A stretch of 64,000 nucleotides of DNA from Chitinophaga pinensis (GCA_945872815.1 CAMCAY010000003.1:1-64000), one strand, 5' to 3'. Shown: positions 19,319 through 27,852, counted from the stretch's first letter. Notes: a model not told the origin generated them from the sequence alone. Program-made: numbers and translations.

Positions 19319-20089
19319 CTAATTAAAACCCAACAGTTCTGTTATTTGCACTGCAAGCAAATCAAGAATAAAGATCATAATGGAAGAAACTACAACCGCT
19401 GAATTTGCGCTTTTACCAACGCCTTCAGTTCCTTTGCTGCTATAATAACCTTTGTAACATCCAATGATACCTACTGCAAATCCAAAAAAATATGTTTTTA
19501 TAAATGCAGGTAAAACATCCCTGAATTCTAATGAATCAAATACTTGAATCCAGAAAAAATTGAAGTTTGTATCTCCTTTTATATTGACTCCTAAGTATGA
19601 ACCATACAAAGAAATGGCATCACTTAAAATAGCGAGAACAGGTAACATGAGTGTTGCTGCCATAACTCTTGAAACCACGAGATACTTAAAGGGGTTTGTA
19701 CCACTAACTTCCATTGCATCTATTTGCTCTGTTACTTTCATTGATCCTAATTCTGCTCCAATACTAGAACCTATTTTTCCTGCAAAAATCAAAGATGTTA
19801 TCACTGGTCCAATTTCACGTATTATAGCTATGCCTACAATAGCAGGCAATTGTGATTCAACCCCATAGTCAATCATAAACGGCCTCAATTGCATTGTTAA
19901 TACCAATCCCATGATAAAACCGGTAAGTCCTACAAGGGGCAGTGATTTATATCCAATTACATAACATTGTTTAAACAATTCGTTTATTTCATAGGGAGGT
20001 ATAAAAAACCTGCTAAGAAATTTTCCGCTGAATTTGCTTAAGCTTCCAACCTCAGCAAAAAATGATTTTAATAAAATTGAATTATTCAT
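19319..20089 (-). CDS. mlaE: Mla-type ABC transporter permease
   Basis: The 256-residue polytopic protein has the MlaE fold: LPLVGLTGFIMGLVLTMQ early, FAGKIGSSIGAELGSMKVTEQIDAMEVSG in the coupling region, and a C-terminal GCYKGYYSSKGTEGVGKSAN loop. The ORF track begins at 20152, but the ATG at 20089 (MNNSILLK) is preferred: the longer version would overlap the dehydrogenase gene by 43 bp, and family members start near this point. With 20089 the gap to the upstream gene is 20 bp, consistent with an operon ldh-mlaE-mlaF-mlaD. Confidence 0.92.
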   Translation of the reverse strand: MNNSILLKSFFAEVGSLSKFSGKFLSRFFIPPYEINELFKQCYVIGYKSLPLVGLTGFIMGLVLTMQLRPFMIDYGVESQLPAIVGIAIIREIGPVITSLIFAGKIGSSIGAELGSMKVTEQIDAMEVSGTNPFKYLVVSRVMAATLMLPVLAILSDAISLYGSYLGVNIKGDTNFNFFWIQVFDSLEFRDVLPAFIKTYFFGFAVGIIGCYKGYYSSKGTEGVGKSANSAVVVSSIMIFILDLLAVQITELLGFN

Positions 20090-20109
20090 ACTCTTTCTAT
20101 GAATCTTAG

Positions 20110-21099
20110 TTATTGAATTTCGTTTTCGCAATGCTGATTCTTGTCCCAACATTGTAGGTTACTGATGTTTATCTCAGCAATTTTTTCAAGAGCCTCTGTT
20201 GTTGCAAAAGCCTGATGTGGCGTGATTAATACGTTTTCGAATGATAACAATTTAATTAGTAAACTATCTTTTATTTTTTTTGATGATAGATCTTGAAAGA
20301 AAATATCTTTTTCATTCTCATATACATCTGCACCATAATACCCTATCTCTCCTTTCTGTAAATATTTAATAAGATCTTTCGTATTTACTATCGCACCTCT
20401 GGAAGTATTAATAATCATTGCTTCTTTTTTCATCAGTGATAAACTATCTTCATTGATGATATATTTAGTCTCTTTATTTAATGGGATATGTATGCTGATA
20501 ATATCAGATTCTTTATAAATATTTTCTAGTGATGTATATTTTAAATTGAATTGATTTTCTAAGTATTTATTTTTTTTGATGTCAAATCCTATAAGATTAC
20601 ACCCAAAACCGGAGAGAATTCTACTCACAACGCTGCCAATATTTCCTGTCCCTATAATTCCTACAGTTTTATTGCTCATATCAAACCCTATTAGTCTGTC
20701 AATTTTGAAATTATATTGATGAACTAGTTTGTCTGCAATAGATACTTTTCTGTTAAGGACAAGCATCAATGCTACAGCATGCTCTGCAATTGCATTTGGG
20801 GAATATTTTGGAACATTTGCTACTTTAATGCCCAATCTTTCTGCAGCATTTAAATCAATATTATCATATCCTGAAGCCCTTATGGCAATGTAATTAATAC
20901 CAATTTTTGATAGTTTATTCAATACTTCGGCACTTGCATCATCAGATGTGAAAATTGAAATGGCATGGAATCCTTTTGCTAAAATGGCGGTTTTTTCAGA
21001 AAGACTTTTTTCGCAATAAGATATTTCAATTGATTGGCTATTTGCTTTTTTAATAAATTTCATTTCAAATGTATGACTACTATAAAACAACACCTTCAT
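20110..21099 (-). CDS. D-2-hydroxyacid dehydrogenase (D-lactate dehydrogenase-like)
   Basis: The 329-residue NAD-dependent enzyme has the Rossmann motif GIIGTGNIGSVVSR near residue 146. The catalytic Arg lies in NTSRGAIVNT, the Glu in DVYENEKDIFF and the His in ITPHQAFATTEAL. The inserted DVYENEKDIFFQDLSS loop and overall length are like fermentative LdhA. It would reduce pyruvate to D-lactate, re-oxidising NADH when respiration is limited; other 2-oxoacids remain possible. It is first in an operon with mlaEFD. Upstream lies an FNR-like site centred 29.5 bp from a near-consensus -7 box, consistent with induction at low oxygen (inference). Confidence 0.9.
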   Translation of the reverse strand: MKVLFYSSHTFEMKFIKKANSQSIEISYCEKSLSEKTAILAKGFHAISIFTSDDASAEVLNKLSKIGINYIAIRASGYDNIDLNAAERLGIKVANVPKYSPNAIAEHAVALMLVLNRKVSIADKLVHQYNFKIDRLIGFDMSNKTVGIIGTGNIGSVVSRILSGFGCNLIGFDIKKNKYLENQFNLKYTSLENIYKESDIISIHIPLNKETKYIINEDSLSLMKKEAMIINTSRGAIVNTKDLIKYLQKGEIGYYGADVYENEKDIFFQDLSSKKIKDSLLIKLLSFENVLITPHQAFATTEALEKIAEINISNLQCWDKNQHCENEIQ

Positions 21100-21136
21100 A
21101 AATTTTATTTATTAAGTTAAATTTTTTCAGTTAATA

Positions 21137-21144
21137 CAAAATTT
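21137..21144 (-). promoter_or_regulatory. Putative -7 box AAATTTTG for the ldh-mla operon
   Basis: On the minus strand this reads AAATTTTG, one mismatch from TAnnTTTG. It is 38 bp before the start codon. Its first base is 29.5 bp from the centre of the FNR-like site at 21167-21180, the same distance as in the uspA and BON promoters. Confidence 0.45.
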
Positions 21145-21166
21145 GATTTTCTGTTATTCTGCGAAA

Positions 21167-21180
21167 GTGATGAGAGTCAA
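21167..21180. promoter_or_regulatory. FNR/CRP-like operator, GTGATGAGAGTCAA
   Basis: It matches the recurrent pattern TTGAT-N4-GTCA(A/T) with one mismatch in the left arm. It is the proximal site for the minus-strand ldh promoter. Its centre is exactly 21 bp (two helical turns) from the next site at 21188-21201. Confidence 0.5.
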
Positions 21181-21187
21181 TGATTCA

Positions 21188-21201
21188 TTGATTGAAGTCA
21201 T
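21188..21201. promoter_or_regulatory. FNR/CRP-like operator, TTGATTGAAGTCAT
   Basis: It matches TTGAT-N4-GTCA exactly and lies between the divergent ldh-mla and uspA operons. Its centre is 29.5 bp upstream of the perfect -7 box TATGTTTG of the uspA promoter, close to the class II activator position (about -41.5 from the start site). Confidence 0.6.
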
Positions 21202-21223
21202 TGACTTTAAAAAATAACTTAGA

Positions 21224-21231
21224 TATGTTTG
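21224..21231 (+). promoter_or_regulatory. -7 box TATGTTTG for the uspA operon
   Basis: It matches TAnnTTTG exactly. It gives a leader of about 130 nt before the uspA ATG at 21372. The spacing to the upstream FNR-like site repeats that of the ldh and BON promoters. Confidence 0.55.
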
Positions 21232-21371
21232 TTTCAATTCTTTTCTTGAAAGATGTTTGATTTTCTTTCTTTTTATAAATAAAAAAATTAATTATAGAGT
21301 CTATTTTGAAAAAATACATATTGATTTTCGAAAATACTATAACAGAAAAAACCACTAAAAAAAGGTAAACC

Positions 21372-22196
21372 ATGAAAAAAATATTACTGCCATTTGACGG
21401 AATTCATTTTTCTGAATCTGCTTTTGATTTCGCTAAAAAATTACATGAGAAAAATCCAATATTATTAACGGGTGTTTTTCTTCCTCAGATTAGTTATGCA
21501 AATGTTTGGAGTTATGCTGATGGAATGGGAGGTCCATTATTTGTTCCTGCCCTGGAAGAATCAGATAAAGAAGTTATTGATAAAAATATTGAAAAATTTG
21601 AAGAGTTGTGCAAAAGAAATCAAATAGAGTTTAGAGTACGTAAAGACTTTACTGATCTAGCTATGCCTGAATTGAAAAAGGAGACCAGGTTTGCTGATTT
21701 AATGATTATAAGTGGCCAGTCATTTTATGAAAATATGGGTTCAGGAGATCCCAATATATATCTTAGGGATGCATTGCATGACATTGAATGTCCGGCCATA
21801 GTAGTTCCAGATCATTATACCTTTCCTTCCAATATCATCCTTTCTTATGATGGTTCCGAATCATCGGTATTTGCAATCAAACAATTTGTCTATTTATTAC
21901 CTGAATTGTCTGAGTGCAATACAATGTTGATTTATGTAACTACAGAGAATGGAAATGATATTCCTAAGGAACCATACATCGAAGAATACTTAACAAGACA
22001 CATAAAGGATCTTACTATTTCAAAACTTGACATGGATCCAAGGAAATATTTCTCAAAATGGATTGCAGATAAAAAATCTTCTCTCTTGATAAGTGGTTCA
22101 TTCAGTAGATCAGCAGTTTCCTCCTTGTTTAGAAAGAGTTTTGTTCTCGATATAATTAAGGAACATAAAATACCTGTATTTATTGCCCATAAATAA
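21372..22196 (+). CDS. Universal stress protein, tandem-domain UspA family
   Basis: The 274-residue protein has two Usp-like halves. The first begins KKILLPFDGIHFSESAFDFA and includes ADLMIISGQSF; the second begins NIILSYDGSESSVFAIKQF and ends with the GSFSRSAVSSLFRKS segment, where Usp proteins have the G-x9-G-S/T ATP-binding pattern. Loss of the strict GxGxxG nucleotide motif suggests weak or no ATP binding in part of the protein. It is the first gene of a usp-usp-ydjM-like run and has its own promoter with an FNR-like site. Tandem UspA proteins are commonly induced under oxygen limitation in many bacteria (established for Pseudomonas and Mycobacterium, inferred here). Confidence 0.9.
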   Translation: MKKILLPFDGIHFSESAFDFAKKLHEKNPILLTGVFLPQISYANVWSYADGMGGPLFVPALEESDKEVIDKNIEKFEELCKRNQIEFRVRKDFTDLAMPELKKETRFADLMIISGQSFYENMGSGDPNIYLRDALHDIECPAIVVPDHYTFPSNIILSYDGSESSVFAIKQFVYLLPELSECNTMLIYVTTENGNDIPKEPYIEEYLTRHIKDLTISKLDMDPRKYFSKWIADKKSSLLISGSFSRSAVSSLFRKSFVLDIIKEHKIPVFIAHK

Positions 22197-22203
22197 TAAT
22201 TGT

Positions 22204-23043
22204 ATGAATAAGATAATAGCTGCATTTGATGGGCTTAAATATTCAGAAAGCACGGGCGACTATGCAATAGACATTGCTAAAATTACAGATTCAAAGATTA
22301 CAGGCGTTTTTTTAGACGATAGAACCTACACGAGTTTTAAAATATATGATTTGGTCTTGGATCATGGAGTATCGGAGCAAAAGCTAAGATTACTGAAAGA
22401 AAAAGACAATCAATCAAGAATGATTTCTGCTAATAAATTTGAAAATATGTGCAGAAAATCAGGAGTAAACTGTAATATACATCACGATAAAAATGTGGCA
22501 TTACAAGATTTGTTGCATGAAACAATTTTTGCTGATTTATTGATTATTAATCATACAGAATCGTTTACACATTATGATGAAGAATATCCTACGAGATTTA
22601 TTAGAGATTTACTTAGTAACACCCAGGCGCCCGTTTTTTTAGTTCCTGAAATTTATAGAAAAATTGAAAAATTGATTTTGTTGTATGACGGAACTAATAC
22701 TTCAATTTATGCAATAAAAATGTTCAACTATTTGTTTCCCCAATACAAAAGTTTACCTGTTGAATTGATTTGTATTAAAAATATGGACAGCTCACTTCAT
22801 ATTCCAGATTATCAATTATTGAAAGATTTTTTGAAACGTCATTTTGAAAATATAAAGTACACTGTTTTAAAGGGTTTACCAGAAATTGAAATCGTTAATC
22901 ATTTAAAAGATGAAGATAGTAATGTAATTGCTATATTAGGTGCTTACAGAAGAACGATGTTGTCAAGGTGGTTTAAATCAAGTATGGCAGATGCTCTAAT
23001 CAAAGAATTGAAACTTCCCTTATTTATTGCTCATAACAAATAA
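22204..23043 (+). CDS. Universal stress protein, second tandem-domain copy
   Basis: The 279-residue protein starts at the ATG at 22204 (MNKIIAAFDGLKYSE), which aligns with the start of the preceding Usp; the track's upstream start overlaps that gene and is rejected. It has two Usp halves, the second beginning KLILLYDGTNTSIYAIKMF and ending ILGAYRRTMLSRWFKSS. It is clearly a paralogue of the upstream gene by domain order and end motifs. The 7-bp gap points to co-transcription. Function is unknown beyond stress association; paralogous pairs may form heterodimers. Confidence 0.88.
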   Translation: MNKIIAAFDGLKYSESTGDYAIDIAKITDSKITGVFLDDRTYTSFKIYDLVLDHGVSEQKLRLLKEKDNQSRMISANKFENMCRKSGVNCNIHHDKNVALQDLLHETIFADLLIINHTESFTHYDEEYPTRFIRDLLSNTQAPVFLVPEIYRKIEKLILLYDGTNTSIYAIKMFNYLFPQYKSLPVELICIKNMDSSLHIPDYQLLKDFLKRHFENIKYTVLKGLPEIEIVNHLKDEDSNVIAILGAYRRTMLSRWFKSSMADALIKELKLPLFIAHNK

Positions 23044-23057
23044 ATAGCTAAAACGGT

Positions 23058-24068
23058 GTGGACTCATTAACTCACATTGCTCTAGGAGCATGTATTGGAG
23101 AGGCTTTTTTTGAAAAAGGATTTGGTAAAAAAGCAATGTGGTGGGGGGCTTTTGCTCAAAGCATACCTGATATTGATTTCATTTCTTCTTTTTGGTTAAC
23201 TACTTCGGAAGCTTTATTGGCCCACAGAGGATTTACTCATTCTCTATTTTTTTTGGTGCTAATAGTTCCATTGCTGTCTTCATTTGCTTATCACATCCAT
23301 AAGCCACGAGATATTTCATTTAATAAATGGTTCATTTTTTTTACTATAGAAGTGTCAGTTCATTTATTCATTGATGCATTCAATAATTACGGAATAGGGT
23401 GGTTTGAGCCATTTGCTCATGACCGTTTTTCCTTCAATGTGATATATGTAGTGGATCCTTTCTTTTCAATTCCGTTAGGTGTAGCTTTTCTGATGCTGAT
23501 TTTCCTGAACAGATATCATCGTAAAAGAGTACAATGGTGGAAAATAGGAATAATTATTCCGTTTCTATATCTATCATATTGCTGCATCAACAAAATTGTA
23601 ATTTCCCAAAAAATTCAGGAAGAATTTTCAAGACAGAAAATAAATCATTCCCAATTTTTTTTTACACCAGCACCAATTCAAAATTGGCTTTGGTTCGTAG
23701 TTGCAGGTGATTCTTCTGGCTTCAATATTGGATATTATTCTATTTTCGATAAAACCCGATCCTTAAAATTTCATTATTTTCCAAGAAATGATTTTCTCTT
23801 AACTGAAATCTCAGACCATGAAAACCTACAAAGGCTTAAAAGATTTTCTAAGGGTTTTTATACGGTTTCGCAGATCAATGACACACTGATTTTCAACGAT
23901 CTTAGATTTGGACAAATAAATGGTTGGACAAATTATCAAAATAAATTCGTGTTTCATTATTATCTCTCTCATATCAACAATGAAAAGTTATTAATACAAA
24001 AAGGAAGATTTTCGAGCTTTACAATGTTTGGCATTCAATCTCTTATCAAAAGGATTGAAGGTAATTAG
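23058..24068 (+). CDS. YdjM-like membrane-bound metal-dependent hydrolase
   Basis: The 336-residue protein starts with GTG (MDSLTHIALGACIGE). The family motif is visible: DSLTHIALGA at the N-terminus, SIPDIDF and HRGFTHSLFF near residues 38-67, and VSVHLFIDAFNNYG around 110, giving conserved His/Asp metal residues. Four to five hydrophobic segments follow in the first 180 residues and a soluble domain at the end. YdjM/DUF457 members are LexA-regulated in E. coli but biochemically uncharacterised. It lies 14 bp after the second usp gene, so it is probably the last gene of that operon. Its stop overlaps the convergent phospholipase D gene by 4 bp. Confidence 0.82.
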   Translation: MDSLTHIALGACIGEAFFEKGFGKKAMWWGAFAQSIPDIDFISSFWLTTSEALLAHRGFTHSLFFLVLIVPLLSSFAYHIHKPRDISFNKWFIFFTIEVSVHLFIDAFNNYGIGWFEPFAHDRFSFNVIYVVDPFFSIPLGVAFLMLIFLNRYHRKRVQWWKIGIIIPFLYLSYCCINKIVISQKIQEEFSRQKINHSQFFFTPAPIQNWLWFVVAGDSSGFNIGYYSIFDKTRSLKFHYFPRNDFLLTEISDHENLQRLKRFSKGFYTVSQINDTLIFNDLRFGQINGWTNYQNKFVFHYYLSHINNEKLLIQKGRFSSFTMFGIQSLIKRIEGN

Positions 24069-25228
24069 GCTTTTCTTTTAAAGTAGAATGTAAACATGAT
24101 AAAAACAACCCTTATAAATTGATATGACAACCATCTGTTAAATTGCCTAATAACATTTTTTCTTTTGCAATGAATTTCTTTTGTTATTTGTTTACACTCT
24201 TTTTCAATGATTGAATTTATTTTTTGAAATGTTTTCTGTACAAACTCGTCGCTTTTTATGTCTAAGTTTAATTCAATGCTTGCATAGGCGCTTATGTCAT
24301 TGATGTTATAAGATCCGATTGTCAGCCAGCTTGAATCACATATAGAAATCTTGCCGTGAAGAATATTTTTTTGATATTCATACAGAATAATCTTGTGTCT
24401 CAGCAGCCAGTCATACAGCCATCTTTCTGCGTATTTTGCAATAAATACATCGGAAATGCCAGTTGTTATTACGGTTATTGTAACCCCTCTTTCAGCAGCA
24501 TTTTTGATTAATCTTCTGAATACTTTTCCAGGTATAAAATAACTACATAGAATAGTGATACTTTTTTGAGCTGACTGAAATAATTCAATATAGGAGGTTG
24601 AAACTTCATTTTTATGCCATATCCAGTCATTGGTTCTTACTCTGACTTCACACGATTGCCCTTTTAAATTATCAATTGGAATGTAATTGGTTGATAGCCT
24701 ATTTAATTCAGTAACTTTTTGGGTGTCTTTCCAGAAATTTCTACAGTAATATCCTAGATCCTTTGCAATGTCGCCAATTACTAGTACAGCAAAGTCTAGC
24801 CATGCTTGTCCATTCAAGGTGTCATTGTATTTGTCTGCAATGTTCAATCCCCCAACAAGGGCTGTTTTATCATCTATTACTATTACTTTCTGGTGCATTC
24901 TTCTTCCTGGATAAAATTGTTTAAAATTTAATACAGGGTTAAAAAACCTAAAATGAATTCCTGCAAGAATTAATTTTCTGATAAAATGTTTGGAAAGACT
25001 TTTTGACGCAATACCATCTACCAATAAATACACCGATATGTTTCTTTTAGATGCTTTGATAAGAGATGAGGCAATACTGTTCCCTGTTTCATCATTTGAA
25101 AAAATATAAACCTGAATGTAAATACTTTCTTTTGATTGATCAATCAGTCTTTTAAGCTGCTCAAAATAATCATTCCCGCCATTTATTAGTTCTACTAAAT
25201 TATTTTTTTTGTATTCGCTTTTATTCAT
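24065..25228 (-). CDS. Phospholipase D / cardiolipin synthase-like protein
   Basis: The 387-residue protein has two HKD motifs, HQKVIVID followed by GGLN at ~residue 117, and HGKISICD followed by GSYN at ~290, the paired catalytic sites of PLD-type phosphatidyltransferases. It lacks the two N-terminal transmembrane helices of ClsA, so it resembles ClsB-like or short cardiolipin synthases; a hydrophobic C-terminal segment (FIRVVFIMFTFYF) may anchor it. Likely reaction: joining two phosphatidylglycerols or transferring phosphatidyl groups. It is the third gene of an hsp20-phosphorylase-PLD operon and overlaps the phosphorylase stop in an ATGA arrangement. Confidence 0.85.
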   Translation of the reverse strand: MNKSEYKKNNLVELINGGNDYFEQLKRLIDQSKESIYIQVYIFSNDETGNSIASSLIKASKRNISVYLLVDGIASKSLSKHFIRKLILAGIHFRFFNPVLNFKQFYPGRRMHQKVIVIDDKTALVGGLNIADKYNDTLNGQAWLDFAVLVIGDIAKDLGYYCRNFWKDTQKVTELNRLSTNYIPIDNLKGQSCEVRVRTNDWIWHKNEVSTSYIELFQSAQKSITILCSYFIPGKVFRRLIKNAAERGVTITVITTGISDVFIAKYAERWLYDWLLRHKIILYEYQKNILHGKISICDSSWLTIGSYNINDISAYASIELNLDIKSDEFVQKTFQKINSIIEKECKQITKEIHCKRKNVIRQFNRWLSYQFIRVVFIMFTFYFKRKA

Positions 25229-26880
25229 GTAGCCATGTTGTACATTTTATCATAGTACTCTTTTGCAAGTCTGTTGCTGTCGAAGTAAGGTATTATATCG
25301 TTCAAGCCGTTTCTTACAATTTCATTCCACCTGCTATTAAACTGATAATAAGTAGGCAATATATCTGATTCAAGTAAATGGTATAAATTGGCTGAGTCCA
25401 AATCGTCTTGTATATGAATTGGCAGATTAATATCAGCTGGAGGAACCACAAATGCATTTATTTTATCTTTTGCAAATTCAGGAAACCAACCATCTGGAAT
25501 TCCTACGTTTACTGCACCATTCATTGCAGCAGACATGCCGCTTGTGCCAGAAGCTTCATGTGTTAAACGAGGTACATTTAACCAAATATCCGCTCCTCTT
25601 TTTAATATTTTTGATAGGTTTATTTCATATCCTGTAATTATAGAACAATTGCTATGATTTTTACAGAGATCTACAATTTTATCAAATACTCCAATACCAT
25701 AAAAATCCATCGGATATGGCTTTCCAGCCCATATTATTTGAATTGGTTTTTCTTTATCAGATACTAATTTTTCAAAACGTACCAAATCGTGAAAAAATAT
25801 ATCAGGTCTTTTATATTCTGCAAATCTTTTCGCAAAAACTAAAGTGCAGATATTTTCGTTAAAAATTTTTCCGCATTGATCGGCTATTATTTCAAAAAGC
25901 TCCTTTTTTCGCATTAATTTTTTTACACGTATCCTTTCAATATCATTTATTTTTAAACAATCATACAATTCTTTATCGTTCCAAAATTCAAAATTTTGGG
26001 CATTTGTAATGGAGTCAATTTCGCATATCCCATCGTTTACTCCCCATGCTTTGCATAAAGTATTTTTATGCAATTTTGAAACAGCATTTGCTTTTCCGGA
26101 AAGTCTCAATGCCACCAACGTATGATTCATTTCTTCTGATTCTGATTTCATAATTGATTTTATTTCTGCTTGTGGTAAATCACAGAAAAAGCTCATTTTA
26201 TCAAGAAATGGAAGGCTTGATATTTGATTGCCGGATTCCTCTGGGGTATGATTTGTATAAACTAAACGTTTTCTTACCTCATTAATATTCTTGTATTTTT
26301 TGTATAAATAAAACCCCAATGGAAGCGCATGCGATTCGTTAAGGTGATAAATTTCGGGCTCCCAATTTAATTGCTCTAATAATTTCACTCCGCCTTCTCC
26401 TAATAATATAGCGGCAGCGCTTTTTGTTTCTGGATTTGAATCGTATAATTTGTGAACAGTCGTTTTTGCTAAGTAGTCATTCTCAGGCAAATCTGTAGTT
26501 AAAAAGAATATTGGAGCAGTATTAAATATTTCTGTTTTTAAATAATAAGCGGTTACCCATACATCTTGTTTGGCAATTTTAATGGAAAATTTTATATCTG
26601 TTGGCTGAAGAAATTCATATTTTTTTTCTTCAAAAACAACATCCATTGTTTGATCCGGCTTTCTTCGTTGATTGTAATACCCATATTTCCATAATATTCC
26701 GATTCCTATCAAATGTTGTTTAAGTTCAAAGGCGCTTTTCATATGCGAACCCGCAAGAAAACCTAATCCTCCGGCATAAGTTTTCAATGCTTGGTCTATG
26801 CCGAATTCCATGCAGAAGTAAGCTATCTTTTTGTTATAATTTGCGTCAACAGTATATGGAAAACTGAATTGAAATGCCAT
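25225..26880 (-). CDS. Alpha-glucan phosphorylase-family protein lacking the PLP lysine
   Basis: The 551-residue protein is a short GT35-like alpha-glucan phosphorylase, as shown by the N-terminal FCMEFGIDQALKTYAGGLGFLAGSH and the C-terminal EASGTSGMSAAMNGAVNVG. In phosphorylases the last motif reads EASGTxxMK, where Lys forms the Schiff base with pyridoxal phosphate. Here the ninth residue is Ser450, confirmed on the DNA. The rest of the motif and the nucleotide-sugar-like fold are intact, so the protein may be a glycosyltransferase or regulator that does not use PLP, or a clade that has changed mechanism. Its operon context (Hsp20, PLD) suggests glycogen handling during stress. No glycogen synthase is nearby. 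Confidence 0.82.
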   Translation of the reverse strand: MAFQFSFPYTVDANYNKKIAYFCMEFGIDQALKTYAGGLGFLAGSHMKSAFELKQHLIGIGILWKYGYYNQRRKPDQTMDVVFEEKKYEFLQPTDIKFSIKIAKQDVWVTAYYLKTEIFNTAPIFFLTTDLPENDYLAKTTVHKLYDSNPETKSAAAILLGEGGVKLLEQLNWEPEIYHLNESHALPLGFYLYKKYKNINEVRKRLVYTNHTPEESGNQISSLPFLDKMSFFCDLPQAEIKSIMKSESEEMNHTLVALRLSGKANAVSKLHKNTLCKAWGVNDGICEIDSITNAQNFEFWNDKELYDCLKINDIERIRVKKLMRKKELFEIIADQCGKIFNENICTLVFAKRFAEYKRPDIFFHDLVRFEKLVSDKEKPIQIIWAGKPYPMDFYGIGVFDKIVDLCKNHSNCSIITGYEINLSKILKRGADIWLNVPRLTHEASGTSGMSAAMNGAVNVGIPDGWFPEFAKDKINAFVVPPADINLPIHIQDDLDSANLYHLLESDILPTYYQFNSRWNEIVRNGLNDIIPYFDSNRLAKEYYDKMYNMAT

Positions 26881-26889
26881 TAGATATAT

Positions 26890-27327
26890 TTAATAAACTA
26901 CAATTTTTGAAGGTGGATTTTTTTCATTTTTATTTGTTTTTGGAATATGCATTTTTAATATTCCATGACTATATTCTGCATGAATAAAAGATATATCTGC
27001 ATTTTTTGGAAGTGGAATTTTTCTTTCAAATATTTCATAATCAAATTCACGAATAGTTACAATCTCTTCAGTGCTTTTATCTATTTTTTTATGAATTGCG
27101 AATACGGAAAGTATATTTTGCTCACTTTCCACAACTATGTCTTGTTTTTCGATACCTGGCAGTGCTATTTCTATTTTTAATAACTCCGGCATTTCAGTAA
27201 AATTTACTAGCGGAATTTTCTTCTTGTTTTTTATACTTTTCTTTTTTATTTCATCCTGCGAAATTGTTGTAATGAATTCACCTGGATATATATGACTATC
27301 AGTATAATTTTTTATTAGGGCTTTCAT
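26890..27327 (-). CDS. Small heat-shock protein, Hsp20/alpha-crystallin family
   Basis: The 145-residue protein has an alpha-crystallin domain at about residues 48-135. LLKIEIALPGIEKQDIVVE opens it, FERKIPLPKNAD follows and YSHGILKMHIPK closes it, the A/VxLPxxV and GxL motifs of sHSPs. It holds unfolding proteins in a refoldable state without ATP. It is first in a minus-strand operon with the phosphorylase (9-bp gap) and PLD. The 135-bp divergent region upstream contains an FNR-like site, and no heat-shock CIRCE element is visible. Confidence 0.9.
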   Translation of the reverse strand: MKALIKNYTDSHIYPGEFITTISQDEIKKKSIKNKKKIPLVNFTEMPELLKIEIALPGIEKQDIVVESEQNILSVFAIHKKIDKSTEEIVTIREFDYEIFERKIPLPKNADISFIHAEYSHGILKMHIPKTNKNEKNPPSKIVVY

Positions 27328-27386
27328 TTTTTAATTTAAGTTACTCTGAAAATTCTCTTTGTAGTATGACTATTTACTTAATTGTC

Positions 27387-27400
27387 TTGATATAAGTCAT
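27387..27400. promoter_or_regulatory. FNR/CRP-like operator, TTGATATAAGTCAT
   Basis: It matches TTGAT-N4-GTCAT exactly, identical in both arms to the uspA site. It lies midway between the divergent hsp20 operon and the 27463 gene. On the plus strand a near-consensus -7 box TATATTTT starts at 27421, 27.5 bp from the site centre. Confidence 0.55.
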
Positions 27401-27462
27401 TATTGCTTTGTTATTAAAGCTATATTTTCATTCCACTTGTTTAATACTAAATTGAAAGAATT

Positions 27463-27852
27463 ATGTCTATTACAATTGCGAAGCATTACTACAATGAATT
27501 AAATGGCTGGGAAAGATCATTGTCATTTCATCTGAATGATATTTTGGAACTTGAAAAAAGTTTAAGATTAATCATTAGTAGAAACTCTATTGTAGATATT
27601 GCCGCAAAAGTTGAAGTACACCAGTTATTGATTGATAAAGTAACTGATAAGATGCATTTGTTGCAAAATGAAATAACTTCTCAAGAAAAATTACTTTTGA
27701 AAGAAAATAAATTTATTCCGGATCAAGAAATTGCAGGCTCAATAGAAAAAAAGCAAGTCAACTTAACACAACGTGTAAAACATATTGAAAAAGAATTTGT
27801 AGATGTGAAATTTTATTGCAATGCATTCCTTTCTGAAATGCTTAAAAAATAA
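27463..27852 (+). CDS. Hypothetical helical protein
   Basis: No family is recognised. The 129 residues are almost wholly predicted helix, with heptad-like spacing in LNDILELEKSLRLIISR, KVTDKMHLLQNEITSQEKLLL and KKQVNLTQRVKHIEKEF, so a coiled-coil or helical bundle is likely. No signal or membrane segment is present; it is probably cytoplasmic. Its promoter shares the FNR-like site with hsp20, which suggests it belongs to the stress programme. It ends at a terminator hairpin that faces the opposite strand. Confidence 0.6.
   Translation: MSITIAKHYYNELNGWERSLSFHLNDILELEKSLRLIISRNSIVDIAAKVEVHQLLIDKVTDKMHLLQNEITSQEKLLLKENKFIPDQEIAGSIEKKQVNLTQRVKHIEKEFVDVKFYCNAFLSEMLKK

Noticed and set aside
21185-21373. 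62-residue minus-strand ORF between ldh and uspA
   Set aside because: It overlaps the operator and the -7 box of uspA, has very AT-driven Lys/Phe/Ile composition and no recognisable features.
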